Shown here in pieces: positions 8,127-16,778 of a stretch of DNA of 64,000 bases (the stretch's first letter is position 1; the number at the start of each line of letters is the position of its first letter). Below the pieces are notes generated by a model. It saw nothing but the letters and a program-made list of their open reading frames with translations, did not search any database and was not told the DNA's origin. This DNA is from Candidatus Melainabacteria bacterium. Lineage in GTDB: Bacteria > Cyanobacteriota > Vampirovibrionia > Obscuribacterales > Obscuribacteraceae. The stretch covers positions 118,818 through 182,817 of the forward strand of contig RXJR01000006.1 in NCBI GenBank assembly GCA_003963305.1, read 5' to 3'. The translations under genes were made by a program, and so were the position numbers.

Positions 8127-9983
8127 ATGCCTGACCAGACGGAACCATCGGCTCCCCGCTTTCGGAGTCAACCAAATTTAAGCCGGTATCCAGTCGGTGA
8201 TAACGCACAACTGGTTTATTGCCCTGTCACCAACGACACTCAGCTCGTGTCCAATTTGCACATGCAACTTGTAGAACGGTGTCAGGCATTTGCCACTCTC
8301 GATCAACATGCAGTCCGCTTATGCAACGAACTGGGATTTGGACCTCTACACGTCGCTGCAACGAAGGCGATTCTCAATCAACTTGGTGAAACAGGTCTGC
8401 TGCTAAGCGACCAAGAAATGCGCAGACGCCTTGCGCACGCGTCAGTATCAAATGATGATTCAGAACCTGCTCCGGTGCCACTGATTTCGTCGGTTGGAAT
8501 TCCTACGCGCGACCGTCCGAACGAACTCGAACGTTGCATCAGGAGTTACGCTCAATGCTGTAAGTCATTCGATCGCAAAATGAAATTTGTCGTTGCGGAT
8601 CAATCTACCGAAGAAAAAATGCGCCAGACAAATCTAGCGATACTGAGGCGCTTAAAAGCCGAATTCAATTTAGATATCGAATATGCTGGGGTCAAAGAAA
8701 AGCGCCGCTTCGCCGATATACTCTCCAAGCACTGCGATATCGAACCAACTGCGGTATCATTCGCCTTGCTCAACATCGACAATTGCGTGGTCGATACTGG
8801 TATCAATCGTAATGCCCTGCTGTGGAGCACACAGGGGCAACTAACCGTGCAAGTTGATGATGACAGTATTTGCCGTCTGATGACGGCTCCTTTGTCGCAG
8901 GCTGGTCTGAACCTCGACTCAAGATTCAATGTCTACGAAAATTGGTTTCCACCAGTACCTGAAATTTTGAACCTCACTGAACAATGCACCACCGACGCAG
9001 ATTTTTTCGCAATTCATGAACAGCTGCTCGGACAGCGATTGCACAGTTGTATCGAGCAATTCGGCGGTGGTGAACTAAATTTTGATCACGCAAGCGCTAG
9101 ATTGCTTCGTGGCGGCACTTCCCGCACCGTCTTGGCTACTTCTATAGGAGTGACCGGAGACTCAGGCATCGGTTCGTCGCACTACTATCTCAGCCTTGAT
9201 GGAGAGGAGAGAAGACGACTCATTGAAACCGAAGCGAATTATCGCTACTACATGTTCAATCACAAACTTATTCGCTCCGTCAAACGTGCCACCGTTAGTG
9301 ATGCGGCCTTCTGCAGCGGATTTAATTTGGGATTGGACAATCGAAAAATGCTGCCTCCATTCCTTCCAGTGCAACGAGGACAGGACTGTGTATTTTCAAA
9401 CTTACTGCATGTTTGTCTGCACGAACTGACAGGATTCTTGCCCTGGGCACTTCGCCACAACCAGTCCAACCCTGAAAAATTCCTTCAAGCGGATCTTCAA
9501 AAGAGAATTCTGTATCGAAACAGCGGCGAAATAATTGAACGACTTGTAAACGGACTAGCGCCCGAACCAGATCTTAGCAATGCGACAAAAAATACGGTGG
9601 CCTTGGGAAGAGCTCTAAAGGAATGGGGAACCGCTCCGTTTGCGGACTTCGAAGATCTGCTGCGCAGCATCATGTGGGAAGAAATGAGTAGAAATCTGTC
9701 GACGTTACACTACTCTCTCAATAAGCACAAGGGTGAGCCCACTTACTGGGCGAACGACATAGCTTCGGCTATCTCATGGTTAAGCAAGGGTCTCACAGAC
9801 GATAACATTTCAGTAGCCGCCGACTTATGTCTAGCATTTGGCATAGAGGAAGCGCGCACGATAATGCAAAGATTGGTGCGCCGGTTCGGCGAACTGCTAA
9901 TGTCGTGGCCGGCTCTTATTCAGGGAGTCTCAGAGCTAAACGCGCGCGAGGTATACTTGCCTACGACAGTCGAGATTCACTAA
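8127..9983 (+). CDS. PqqD-like domain fused to GT-A (GT2-like) glycosyltransferase, copy 1
   Basis: 618 residues, 18 bases after the radical SAM gene. Residues ~25-95 read like a PqqD/RRE domain (LVYCPVTNDTQLVSN, then helices around ATLDQHAVRLCNEL, ending in a GLLLS strand), the fold that binds leader peptides. Residues ~110-420 look like a GT-A glycosyltransferase: VGIPTRDRPNELERCIRSY near the start, a sugar-nucleotide/metal DDD motif at residues 244-246 (LTVQVDDDS) and a later acidic motif in PVQRGQD. The rest is helical. It has no signal peptide or membrane segment. The architecture recalls MftF of the mycofactocin pathway (PqqD-like plus GT2), from memory. It is paralogous along its length to the next gene. 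The assignment rests on pattern reading. Confidence 0.65.
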   Translation: MPDQTEPSAPRFRSQPNLSRYPVGDNAQLVYCPVTNDTQLVSNLHMQLVERCQAFATLDQHAVRLCNELGFGPLHVAATKAILNQLGETGLLLSDQEMRRRLAHASVSNDDSEPAPVPLISSVGIPTRDRPNELERCIRSYAQCCKSFDRKMKFVVADQSTEEKMRQTNLAILRRLKAEFNLDIEYAGVKEKRRFADILSKHCDIEPTAVSFALLNIDNCVVDTGINRNALLWSTQGQLTVQVDDDSICRLMTAPLSQAGLNLDSRFNVYENWFPPVPEILNLTEQCTTDADFFAIHEQLLGQRLHSCIEQFGGGELNFDHASARLLRGGTSRTVLATSIGVTGDSGIGSSHYYLSLDGEERRRLIETEANYRYYMFNHKLIRSVKRATVSDAAFCSGFNLGLDNRKMLPPFLPVQRGQDCVFSNLLHVCLHELTGFLPWALRHNQSNPEKFLQADLQKRILYRNSGEIIERLVNGLAPEPDLSNATKNTVALGRALKEWGTAPFADFEDLLRSIMWEEMSRNLSTLHYSLNKHKGEPTYWANDIASAISWLSKGLTDDNISVAADLCLAFGIEEARTIMQRLVRRFGELLMSWPALIQGVSELNAREVYLPTTVEIH

Positions 9984-10036
9984 TGCCCGAAAATTTTTGC
10001 GCCGATTCGGAATCCGCTAAAAATGTCCGAAAATAA
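9983..10036 (+). CDS. 17-codon ORF in TAATG overlap between the two PqqD-GT genes
   Basis: An ATG shares a base with the stop of copy 1 (TAATG) and opens a 17-residue frame (MPENFCADSESAKNVRK) that ends inside the start of copy 2. Its first codons resemble those of copy 2 (TGCCCGAAAAT versus TGTCCGAAAAT), suggesting a small duplication of the start region. It could be a coupling peptide that carries ribosomes to ATG 10023, or a non-functional remnant. Confidence 0.2.
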   Translation: MPENFCADSESAKNVRK

Positions 10037-11870
10037 TTTCAAAGATCAAGAATACTTGAGTCTTACCGATTGCTGGCGCATTGGCGTAGGCACCAATAAA
10101 GAGCTTGTATATTGCCCCACTACGCAAGCGACTCATGTGCTGTCGTCCAATACAGTGAGACTGCTCAGAGAATGCACCGAAACGCAAACGTTAGATCTGC
10201 ATGCGGCACGATTGTGTGAGCGATTCAACATTCCATTAAAACGTTTTCCTGAAATGCGCCAGCAACTAAATGAATTTGTAAATGGCAAACTGCTTGTCTC
10301 AAAAACGGATTTGCTGACCATGATAACGGAGCATTCTTCCCCTCAAAGCCCGCTTCCAAAAATCGCTTCGCTTGCCGTTCCCACGCGAAATCGACCTCAG
10401 GTGTTTCGACGCTGCCTGGATAGCTATGCTGAGTGCGCCAAGCTTTACGATCGTAATGATCTGACGCTCCTGGCTATGGATCAATCTGATACATCTGATT
10501 TGCAACAAGAGAATCAACAAGCTATAGAGTCGGTTCGAAAAAATCACGGCATCAAATGCCTCTATAGCACCGCCAGAAATGCAGAAATTCTTGCTCGCGA
10601 TATTTCAAGCATCTCGGGAGTCGCACCAGACGTGGTTAACTTTGCCCTCATCAACGATGACAATATGCCGCAGGCTCACGGGCTTAGCCGCAATTTCTTG
10701 CTGCTCAGTACAGTTGGTGATCTAACCGTGCAAGTTGATGACGACACTATATGCAGTGTCTTACCGTGTCGTGAATTCAGCTTCGACTTGACATTAACAT
10801 CGCAATATGCACCGCAACAGTTCTGGTTTTTGTCCAAGTCGGAAACAGAGACATTTGGTGACGCCTTCACCAGAGAAGATTTTTTCGCTCTGCACGAGCA
10901 GCTGCTAGGCCGGTCAGTTGCATCTTGTGTTAATGAGAGGTGCTCCGACGATCGCCTTGAAACAAGCTCAATCAATTTCGAGCAGATCAGTTCTGAATTC
11001 TTCCACAGATTGACGAAACCGGGTGGACGAGTCGCTATCACGTCCCTTGGTGTAGGAGGCGAAGCGGGCATGGAAGGTTCATCCTACTTTCTTACGGCAG
11101 ACAGAAAGTCCCGCGCCCGCATGATGAAATCTGAGAGTGATTACCGCTTCACTCTCAACAGCAATCAAATCTTACGCTCGGTCACGTCCGAGACAATCAG
11201 CAGTGGATCGGTAATAACTGGACACAATCAGGGTTTCGACAATCGTAACTTTCTGCCCCCCTATTTCCCTCTATGGAGAGGCGAAGATATGGCGTTCGGA
11301 GAATTGCTGGGTCAATCGGACGAAGGCGCTTTCAACGGCTACATGCCGTGGCACCTCCTTCACAAACCGTTCATTCCCAGAAACTATTCCGCAGAGCACC
11401 TGCGCTTACGGGCCTCTCGGCTTTCGTTTGGTGCTATAATGGAAGCGCTGCTGCAGTCTCTCAAAAACGAGCGGAGACGCACGCCCAAACAGAGTATCGA
11501 GGCAATTGGAAGATCTCTATTGGATTGGGGTAAGGCTCCCCTCGCCGAATTCGAAGAGATGCTCACATTACAGCTTTTGAATCGAGTCAGCATACAATTG
11601 CTTCGACTGGAGACAGAATTAAAACAGAACAATAAAACGCCTGCATACTGGGCCGCCGACATTGAAATGTGCATGAACGCCCTGCGCCAAACCGTAGTGA
11701 AAAAGACGTACATAGTCGGTAGAGATTTAGAAGACTACTATGGACTGGACACAGCCCGCAAAACTCAGCAAAAGTTAGTGCGTAGATTTGGAGAGTTATT
11801 AATATCCTGGTCGGCAATCCGGGATGCAGCAATTGCACTGAGAAAAAACATGCAAGAGAGAGAAGTTTAG
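10023..11870 (+). CDS. PqqD-like domain fused to GT-A (GT2-like) glycosyltransferase, copy 2
   Basis: 615 residues, paralogous to copy 1. The PqqD-like part (LVYCPTTQATHVLSSNTVRL, TLDLHAARLCERF, GKLLVS; residues ~20-90) is followed by the GT-A part: PTRNRPQVFRRCLDSYAEC, GLSRNFLLLSTVGDLTVQV, then DDD at residues 239-241 and a catalytic-style acidic motif in FPLWRGEDMAF. The helical C-terminus keeps the RKLVRRFGELL-type motif seen in copy 1. Conservation of the DDD and RGED-like motifs in both copies suggests both are active, perhaps on successive sugars or different acceptors. It has no membrane segment. It is the last gene of the radical SAM cluster; the 168 bases after it hold no further cluster gene that I can see. 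Confidence 0.65.
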   Translation: MSENNFKDQEYLSLTDCWRIGVGTNKELVYCPTTQATHVLSSNTVRLLRECTETQTLDLHAARLCERFNIPLKRFPEMRQQLNEFVNGKLLVSKTDLLTMITEHSSPQSPLPKIASLAVPTRNRPQVFRRCLDSYAECAKLYDRNDLTLLAMDQSDTSDLQQENQQAIESVRKNHGIKCLYSTARNAEILARDISSISGVAPDVVNFALINDDNMPQAHGLSRNFLLLSTVGDLTVQVDDDTICSVLPCREFSFDLTLTSQYAPQQFWFLSKSETETFGDAFTREDFFALHEQLLGRSVASCVNERCSDDRLETSSINFEQISSEFFHRLTKPGGRVAITSLGVGGEAGMEGSSYFLTADRKSRARMMKSESDYRFTLNSNQILRSVTSETISSGSVITGHNQGFDNRNFLPPYFPLWRGEDMAFGELLGQSDEGAFNGYMPWHLLHKPFIPRNYSAEHLRLRASRLSFGAIMEALLQSLKNERRRTPKQSIEAIGRSLLDWGKAPLAEFEEMLTLQLLNRVSIQLLRLETELKQNNKTPAYWAADIEMCMNALRQTVVKKTYIVGRDLEDYYGLDTARKTQQKLVRRFGELLISWSAIRDAAIALRKNMQEREV

Positions 11871-11991
11871 TGGCTTCCTTATTTCGCCTCATACAAACAC
11901 AAGTTCCTTTTCAGTGGTAATCTCTCGGTAATCCTAACCTGGTCTAATTACAGAAAGCCCGATGGAATGGAACCCAAAAAACTCGACTGTA

Positions 11992-12009
11992 GAAGCCCTT
12001 GCGGGCTTC
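11992..12009 (+). other. Hairpin in the leader of the subtilase gene
   Basis: GAAGCCC and GGGCTTC form a perfect 7-bp stem around a TTGC loop, 30 bases before ATG 12039. No T-run follows on the plus strand, so it is not a classic terminator. It may close transcription of the cluster before it or act in the 5' leader. Confidence 0.35.
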
Positions 12010-12038
12010 GCTGTACCTCCTGACGCAGGTACGATTTT

Positions 12039-13463
12039 ATGTCCCTCGAACACAACGACAGAGTCAAAGAAGCACCCGACGCGAGCGCCCATCGCGGGTT
12101 GCAACACGTCGATCGGATGGAGCTGTTCCAGGACCACTCAAAGCTTACAGAACGCACGAGCACAGCGCAGCTGCACGACCTTACCATTACAGACGACTCC
12201 GCCCCCGCTAACAAAACCAAAGACGGTCCAAACGCCCCAAAAGTAGAAGGGGGTCTGGATAAAGGCACTGGCAAAGACAACAAAGGCGGGGCGGAAGAGC
12301 CGACAACAGAACTGGTCAAAAAGACAGAAAAGGATCCGAAAGCGCCTACGGTTGCCTTCCTGGACGAATTCAAACGCAAAGATGTAGACCTCGGCGATGG
12401 AACCTTCGTTGCGCACGGTGAAATCAGCAGGGCTGCCGCTGAAGCGAATGGATTCAACACAATCGCGCTGCAAAACGGCGACAAGCGAGACAGAAACGAC
12501 GATTTCGACTATTCGAAGCGACTCAATGAAATCGGAAAGAAGATCGATGCTGGGGAACTTAAGCTGGGTCGCGGTGACGTACTAAATGTGAGTATGGGCA
12601 ACAATGACCCAACCTTCGAACAAGCCAACCAATTTCTCGGTTTCACTGGTGACAAGGCAATCACCCGCGAAAATCTTGCAGCAAACAAAGACGCGATACT
12701 CAATCGCATGAGAGAAATCAGCCAGGATTCGACTAGATCAGATGCGGACCGCACAACGGCCCAGCGCGTTGTCGATACAAACAAAGCAATTGATGATTTG
12801 AAGGCTCGTGGAATCGAAGTTGTGCACGCCGCCGGCAATGACTCAGCCAACAGATTCAGCTGGGATTTTATGAATTCCAGCACGGAATTAGCTTCAGTCA
12901 AACCATCTGGAAAACCAGATGATTTTAGCGCCAGCCATAGCCTCACGACACCTGGAGACGGCGTAGTTCCAATTCACGTTGTAAATGAAGCGAACCTTCT
13001 TTCACCCACTCCACTTGCCAGCCAGAAGGGCAATCTCGAGATTGGTGATACTGGAGCAAAATTCCCCAGGACAGGAAGAGACATATTTCCGGCGGACAAT
13101 CAAATATTCAACCGCGAAAACTTTCAGCTGGGCGGTCGAATGGACAAATTAAAAGCTGAACCAAAGCCTCTAGATCCAACGCTCTTTGACGCCACGCCAA
13201 TAGACCAGCGCACCTTATCTGGTGCAAGTGTGCCGCCCACTGACCTGGGGGCGCCAATACTTCCATCCGACAGGTTTAGTGGAGCGGCTCCATATCCAAA
13301 GAAATTCGACACCATCAGGAAAGAGAGAGACGAATTCGCGCAACCACTCAAGCCCGGCGAAATTGCAGTCGAAGGTGTAATTTCAGGAACATCATTTGCA
13401 AACATCAACTACTTGAAGAGCGAGTATGAGCGACTACGCGGGCTGAAGTCTGGCAGCAACTAA
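12039..13463 (+). CDS. Divergent subtilisin-family (S8) serine protease
   Basis: 474 residues, ATG 12039. All elements of the S8 active site can be picked out, in order: Asp109 in VAFLDEF, His126 in VAHGEIS, the oxyanion Asn267 in HAAGND, and Ser452 in ISGTSFANI. The first 100 residues are charged and disordered (Lys/Asp/Gly/Pro-rich) with no signal peptide. A 180-residue segment between Asn267 and Ser452, rich in Pro, Asp and Asn, is longer than usual and looks like an insertion. The spacing is unusual for secreted subtilases, so export by a non-Sec route or cytoplasmic action are both possible. It stands alone between the radical SAM cluster and a convergent gene. Confidence 0.75.
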   Translation: MSLEHNDRVKEAPDASAHRGLQHVDRMELFQDHSKLTERTSTAQLHDLTITDDSAPANKTKDGPNAPKVEGGLDKGTGKDNKGGAEEPTTELVKKTEKDPKAPTVAFLDEFKRKDVDLGDGTFVAHGEISRAAAEANGFNTIALQNGDKRDRNDDFDYSKRLNEIGKKIDAGELKLGRGDVLNVSMGNNDPTFEQANQFLGFTGDKAITRENLAANKDAILNRMREISQDSTRSDADRTTAQRVVDTNKAIDDLKARGIEVVHAAGNDSANRFSWDFMNSSTELASVKPSGKPDDFSASHSLTTPGDGVVPIHVVNEANLLSPTPLASQKGNLEIGDTGAKFPRTGRDIFPADNQIFNRENFQLGGRMDKLKAEPKPLDPTLFDATPIDQRTLSGASVPPTDLGAPILPSDRFSGAAPYPKKFDTIRKERDEFAQPLKPGEIAVEGVISGTSFANINYLKSEYERLRGLKSGSN

Positions 13464-13476
13464 AAAGCTGGATCCG

Positions 13477-13519
13477 ACAAACAAACAAACAAACAAACAA
13501 ACAAACAAACAAACAAACA
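13477..13519. repeat. (ACAA)n microsatellite, about 10.5 copies
   Basis: An uninterrupted run of the tetranucleotide ACAA lies 14 bases after the subtilase stop and 20 bases before the end of the convergent TPR-retropepsin gene. It lies in no frame of a real gene. Runs like this mutate by slippage; in the gap between two converging genes a direct effect on either protein is unlikely. Confidence 0.9.
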
Positions 13520-13538
13520 GACAATAGTTTATTCGTGC

Positions 13539-14684
13539 TTATCTGTTAACCAACCAAAGCTCTGCATGATCAGAGTCCAATGTGACTTTGTAGTGCGACA
13601 AGAACGACATTCCCAGAAGTCCGGCTTCGCCATCTTGGCTTGGAATGTCGTGGACGATCGCCTCTACATCGAGTAATTTAGCATCCCCGACTCGAATCGA
13701 ATTTAAACGAACCTTACGACCTGTTGCCTCGCCCGATGCAGAACCGAAGGCAACATCACGCGCCGAGGCCAAGTTCACACCCGCCCTTTTCGCCACGTCA
13801 TTTGAAATGACGACAGAAGTTGCACCAGAATCAACTACTAATTTCGTTCGTACTTTTTCGTTGACCACAACGTCCGCGAAGAGACTCATGCCAACCTTCT
13901 GCAGCTTAATCAGATAGATTGGCTTGCCTGCGGCACGCGTTAGTCGCTGAAGCAACGCGCGCGCATCATCATCTTCTTCATCAAGCGCTACCGCTTTTCT
14001 CAGCGGTGCGATTGCATCATTTGGATGCTTACTACTGGAGAGAATCAAACCTTCCTCATAGTAGAGAGAACTCGCATCAGGCAACACTTTGAGCCCCTGC
14101 TTACAAGCTTGAAGCGCTTCAGACGTTTTGCCTACGCCCTGCAGCACCGAGACCAGATCGCACCAACTCTTCTCTTGGTGCGGATCTAGTTTTACAGCTT
14201 CACGCGCTAGCTCCAGCGACTTCTTATCGTCGCCGACCTGCTCATACAACCACGAAGCCTGCCTTCTCAAAACAGCATCTTTCGGACGCAACGACAGCAA
14301 TTTAACTTCCGATGGAACAGCCTGCTCGTACTTTCCCAGCGTTTCCAAAATGGCGACGTAGCGATCAAGCTTATCTTGATCATTGGGCGCCAACTTGACC
14401 GCTGCCTCCATTTCCACAGCAGCCTGATTTCGGTCGTCATTATCGGCCAGCGCGTCGCCCAACAAAGCATGCGCATCAGCATTCGAGGGATCACAATTGA
14501 CCGCCTCTCTAAATTCTGCAATGGCGTCGCTAAATTGTTCTTTTTCAGAAAGGTCTTTGCCCTTAGCAATATGCTCGGCAGCACCGGCTTTATCAGGAGC
14601 GAACGAGTGCAAGCTGTTACAGCTCCACAGAAGTGGAACAGAAAAAATATAGATACAAGCCGACCAAAATCGTGCCTTTCTCAT
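13539..14684 (-). CDS. TPR-retropepsin (clan AA aspartic protease) lipoprotein
   Basis: 381 residues. The N-terminus is a signal with a lipobox-like LLWS-Cys22, suggesting a lipid-anchored periplasmic protein. Residues ~35-250 hold TPR-type helical repeats (SNADAHALLGDAL, KSLELAREAVKLDP, NDAIAPLRKAVALD). Residues ~255-381 form a retropepsin-like domain with the active motif VVDSGATS (Asp285) and the second family motif GLLGMSFLSHYKVTLD. Such single-domain proteases act as dimers. The TPR plus retropepsin combination suggests a protease with a partner-binding arm. A two-domain relative without TPRs is at 20921. The start at 14684 is the first ATG of the frame; the 124-base divergent gap to 14809 must hold promoters for both genes. 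Confidence 0.82.
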   Translation of the reverse strand: MRKARFWSACIYIFSVPLLWSCNSLHSFAPDKAGAAEHIAKGKDLSEKEQFSDAIAEFREAVNCDPSNADAHALLGDALADNDDRNQAAVEMEAAVKLAPNDQDKLDRYVAILETLGKYEQAVPSEVKLLSLRPKDAVLRRQASWLYEQVGDDKKSLELAREAVKLDPHQEKSWCDLVSVLQGVGKTSEALQACKQGLKVLPDASSLYYEEGLILSSSKHPNDAIAPLRKAVALDEEDDDARALLQRLTRAAGKPIYLIKLQKVGMSLFADVVVNEKVRTKLVVDSGATSVVISNDVAKRAGVNLASARDVAFGSASGEATGRKVRLNSIRVGDAKLLDVEAIVHDIPSQDGEAGLLGMSFLSHYKVTLDSDHAELWLVNR

Positions 14685-14808
14685 AACCCAACTTGCCTTT
14701 CACCTCAAGAACAATAGATATAGTAGAACGACACGATGTCGTCAAGCCAAATAAACGAGCGATGAAACCCGACGAAATGCGAGAATATACAGTCCAAGGA
14801 GAATTACC

Positions 14809-15525
14809 ATGAATTACCTACGGACCGCCTGGATCGCAATATGTGTAGTGCTGAGCGCCAGTACAACATCGCTCGCCGTTGCCAAAGAAGATGACACGTT
14901 GTCCAGAATTCCTTCAATAGAAACTTTGACGCAGAAAATCAAAGAGAATCCAGACGCGCTTGAATACTATTATTTGAGGGGACACTTATATCAACAGGAA
15001 AAGAAATTTGCACAAGCGGTTGCAGACTATACCAAACTGATTGATGCGAAATTCAAAATTGACGGATTTTTCGCCGACAAGGGACAGATGGCTTACGGCT
15101 CCCGCGCCGTCGTATACATGCAGATGAAAAATTTCGATGCAGCGCTAGCGGATCTGAATAAAGGACTCAGTATTGCGCCAAACGATGCAATGATGCTTGC
15201 CAATCGAGGCGCTGCATATCTAGAAAAGAAACAATATGCACTGGCTATGAACGATGACATACGAGCACTCAAGATTGATCCCAAACAACCCACCGCCTAT
15301 GAGGGAATAGGCGAGATATACTACAAGACCAAACAATATGCACGTGCGATGCAGTATTTGAACAGCGCCATAATGTTGAACAGCAAAGATCCTGATGCGT
15401 ACTACTATCGCGGTGCAACACAAAAGGCGTTGGGCAGAAACGTAGAAGCACAGAGAGACTTCGAACGGGCAGAGAAGCTCGGTTTTAAGCTGGGAGAAAC
15501 GACAATTATGACGGTAACCCCATAA
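14809..15525 (+). CDS. Secreted TPR protein
   Basis: 238 residues, with a strong ribosome-binding site (AAGGAG) 9 bases before ATG 14809. A Sec signal peptide (residues 1-26, ending AVA-KED) precedes about five TPR units with typical positions filled (LEYYYLRGHLYQQEKKFAQA, AMMLANRGAAYLEKKQYALA, PTAYEGIGEIYYKTKQYARA, PDAYYYRGATQKALGRNVEA). The whole mature protein is a TPR superhelix with no enzymatic part, so it probably binds other proteins in the periplasm. The epimerase gene follows after 13 bases, so they may be co-transcribed, although their functions have no evident link. Confidence 0.8.
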   Translation: MNYLRTAWIAICVVLSASTTSLAVAKEDDTLSRIPSIETLTQKIKENPDALEYYYLRGHLYQQEKKFAQAVADYTKLIDAKFKIDGFFADKGQMAYGSRAVVYMQMKNFDAALADLNKGLSIAPNDAMMLANRGAAYLEKKQYALAMNDDIRALKIDPKQPTAYEGIGEIYYKTKQYARAMQYLNSAIMLNSKDPDAYYYRGATQKALGRNVEAQRDFERAEKLGFKLGETTIMTVTP

Positions 15526-15538
15526 TCAGCGAGGAGCG

Positions 15539-16555
15539 ATGAAGATCCTAATTCTAGGCGGCACCATTTTCGTTGGACGCCATATTGTCGAAGCGGCACT
15601 CGCACGTGGACACGAAGTGACTCTTTTCAATAGAGGTCGCACCGGATCGAATTTATTCGACAGCGTAGAACGAATCTCGGGCGACAGATCCGAATCATTA
15701 GAAGCGCTCAAAGGTCGACACTGGGACGTAATTATTGATACCAGTGGTTATGTACCGCGGGTGGTGCAAAAGTCTTGCGAAGCACTGCAGAAAAGCTGCG
15801 AATCATACGTCTTCATCTCTACGGGTTCCGTCTACAAAGACAAAAGTAAGCCTGGAATCAGCGAGGACAATGAAATACTCGTACCGAAAGATCCTGATGC
15901 TACCGAATGGACAGACGACACTTACGGCGAGCTGAAAGCGGGTTGCGAAGTCATGGTGCGAAACGTGTTTGCTGAGCGCGCACTGATCATCAGACCGGGG
16001 GTGGTTGTAGGTCCGCACGACCCGACTGACCGCTTCACATACTGGCCAGTACGAATCAAAGCTGGCGGAAAAGTTCTGGCTCCGGGCGCCTCAGATCGAC
16101 CAATTCAATTCATTGATGGACGCGATCTCGGCACATGGACAATCTCGTTGAGTGAATCAAAAGCTACAGGAATTTTCAATGCCATTGGACCGGACTATCG
16201 ACTCACAATGTCTAAATTTCTCGACACCTGCAAGACAGTAGCAGATTCAAAAGCCGAATTAATTTGGGTTTCGGATCAGAAGTTGTTCGAACATAAGGTT
16301 GAAGCCTGGACCGAGATGCCTTTTTGGATTCCGGAAAATTCCGAAACCAGCGGCATGGCTTTGCGCAACAACAGTAAGGGCATTCAAGCAGGTCTAACCT
16401 TCCGCCCGCTGCCTGAAACTATTGCAGACACTCTCGAATGGTGGCAGCGCGAAAAATCTGATAGCAGCTTGAAAGCGGGTTTGAGCAAGGAACGAGAAGC
16501 GGAATTGATAAATAAGGTTATCCGCGAACTTGCACAAAAGCTGAAACAACGGTGA
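15539..16555 (+). CDS. NAD-dependent epimerase/dehydratase (extended SDR family)
   Basis: 338 residues; GAGGAG lies 5 bases before ATG 15539. The N-terminal nucleotide-binding motif is LILGGTIFVGRHIVEAAL (residues 4-21), the GGTxFxGR form found in atypical extended SDRs related to the CSP41/isoflavone reductase group. FISTGSVYKD near residue 98 occupies the catalytic Ser region. The usual YxxxK is represented at best by YGELKAG near residue 129, where the Lys is one position late. VVGPHDPTDRFTYW and the QFIDGRDLG motif are typical of this subgroup. It probably acts on a nucleotide sugar or related metabolite; the substrate cannot be deduced. It is cytoplasmic, without a signal peptide. Confidence 0.8.
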   Translation: MKILILGGTIFVGRHIVEAALARGHEVTLFNRGRTGSNLFDSVERISGDRSESLEALKGRHWDVIIDTSGYVPRVVQKSCEALQKSCESYVFISTGSVYKDKSKPGISEDNEILVPKDPDATEWTDDTYGELKAGCEVMVRNVFAERALIIRPGVVVGPHDPTDRFTYWPVRIKAGGKVLAPGASDRPIQFIDGRDLGTWTISLSESKATGIFNAIGPDYRLTMSKFLDTCKTVADSKAELIWVSDQKLFEHKVEAWTEMPFWIPENSETSGMALRNNSKGIQAGLTFRPLPETIADTLEWWQREKSDSSLKAGLSKEREAELINKVIRELAQKLKQR

Positions 16556-16633
16556 ACGCCGAAAGGCATCAACTACTAGCGTTAGTTTCCACTCTTGCGA
16601 CCAGTCAGAACAGTTGAAAAACTGTCGGCTCGT

Positions 16634-16663
16634 TTGCCGAACCGGAGATTTGCGCTCTATACT
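16634..16663 (+). promoter_or_regulatory. Possible sigma-70 promoter before the hairpin-repeat/TPR gene
   Basis: TTGCCG (16634-16639) and TATACT (16658-16663) are separated by 18 bases. The predicted start near 16670 leaves a leader of about 110 bases before ATG 16779. The -10 box is good, the -35 box moderate. Confidence 0.4.
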
Positions 16664-16778
16664 GACAATATGACCATTCCTGAGCATAATCAACCGAATG
16701 CTCAGAAAAAACATGTTGCACTGGTCCTGAAATCCGGAAACTCGTTTGCGAAGAACACATAAATTCTGGTGATTTGCT

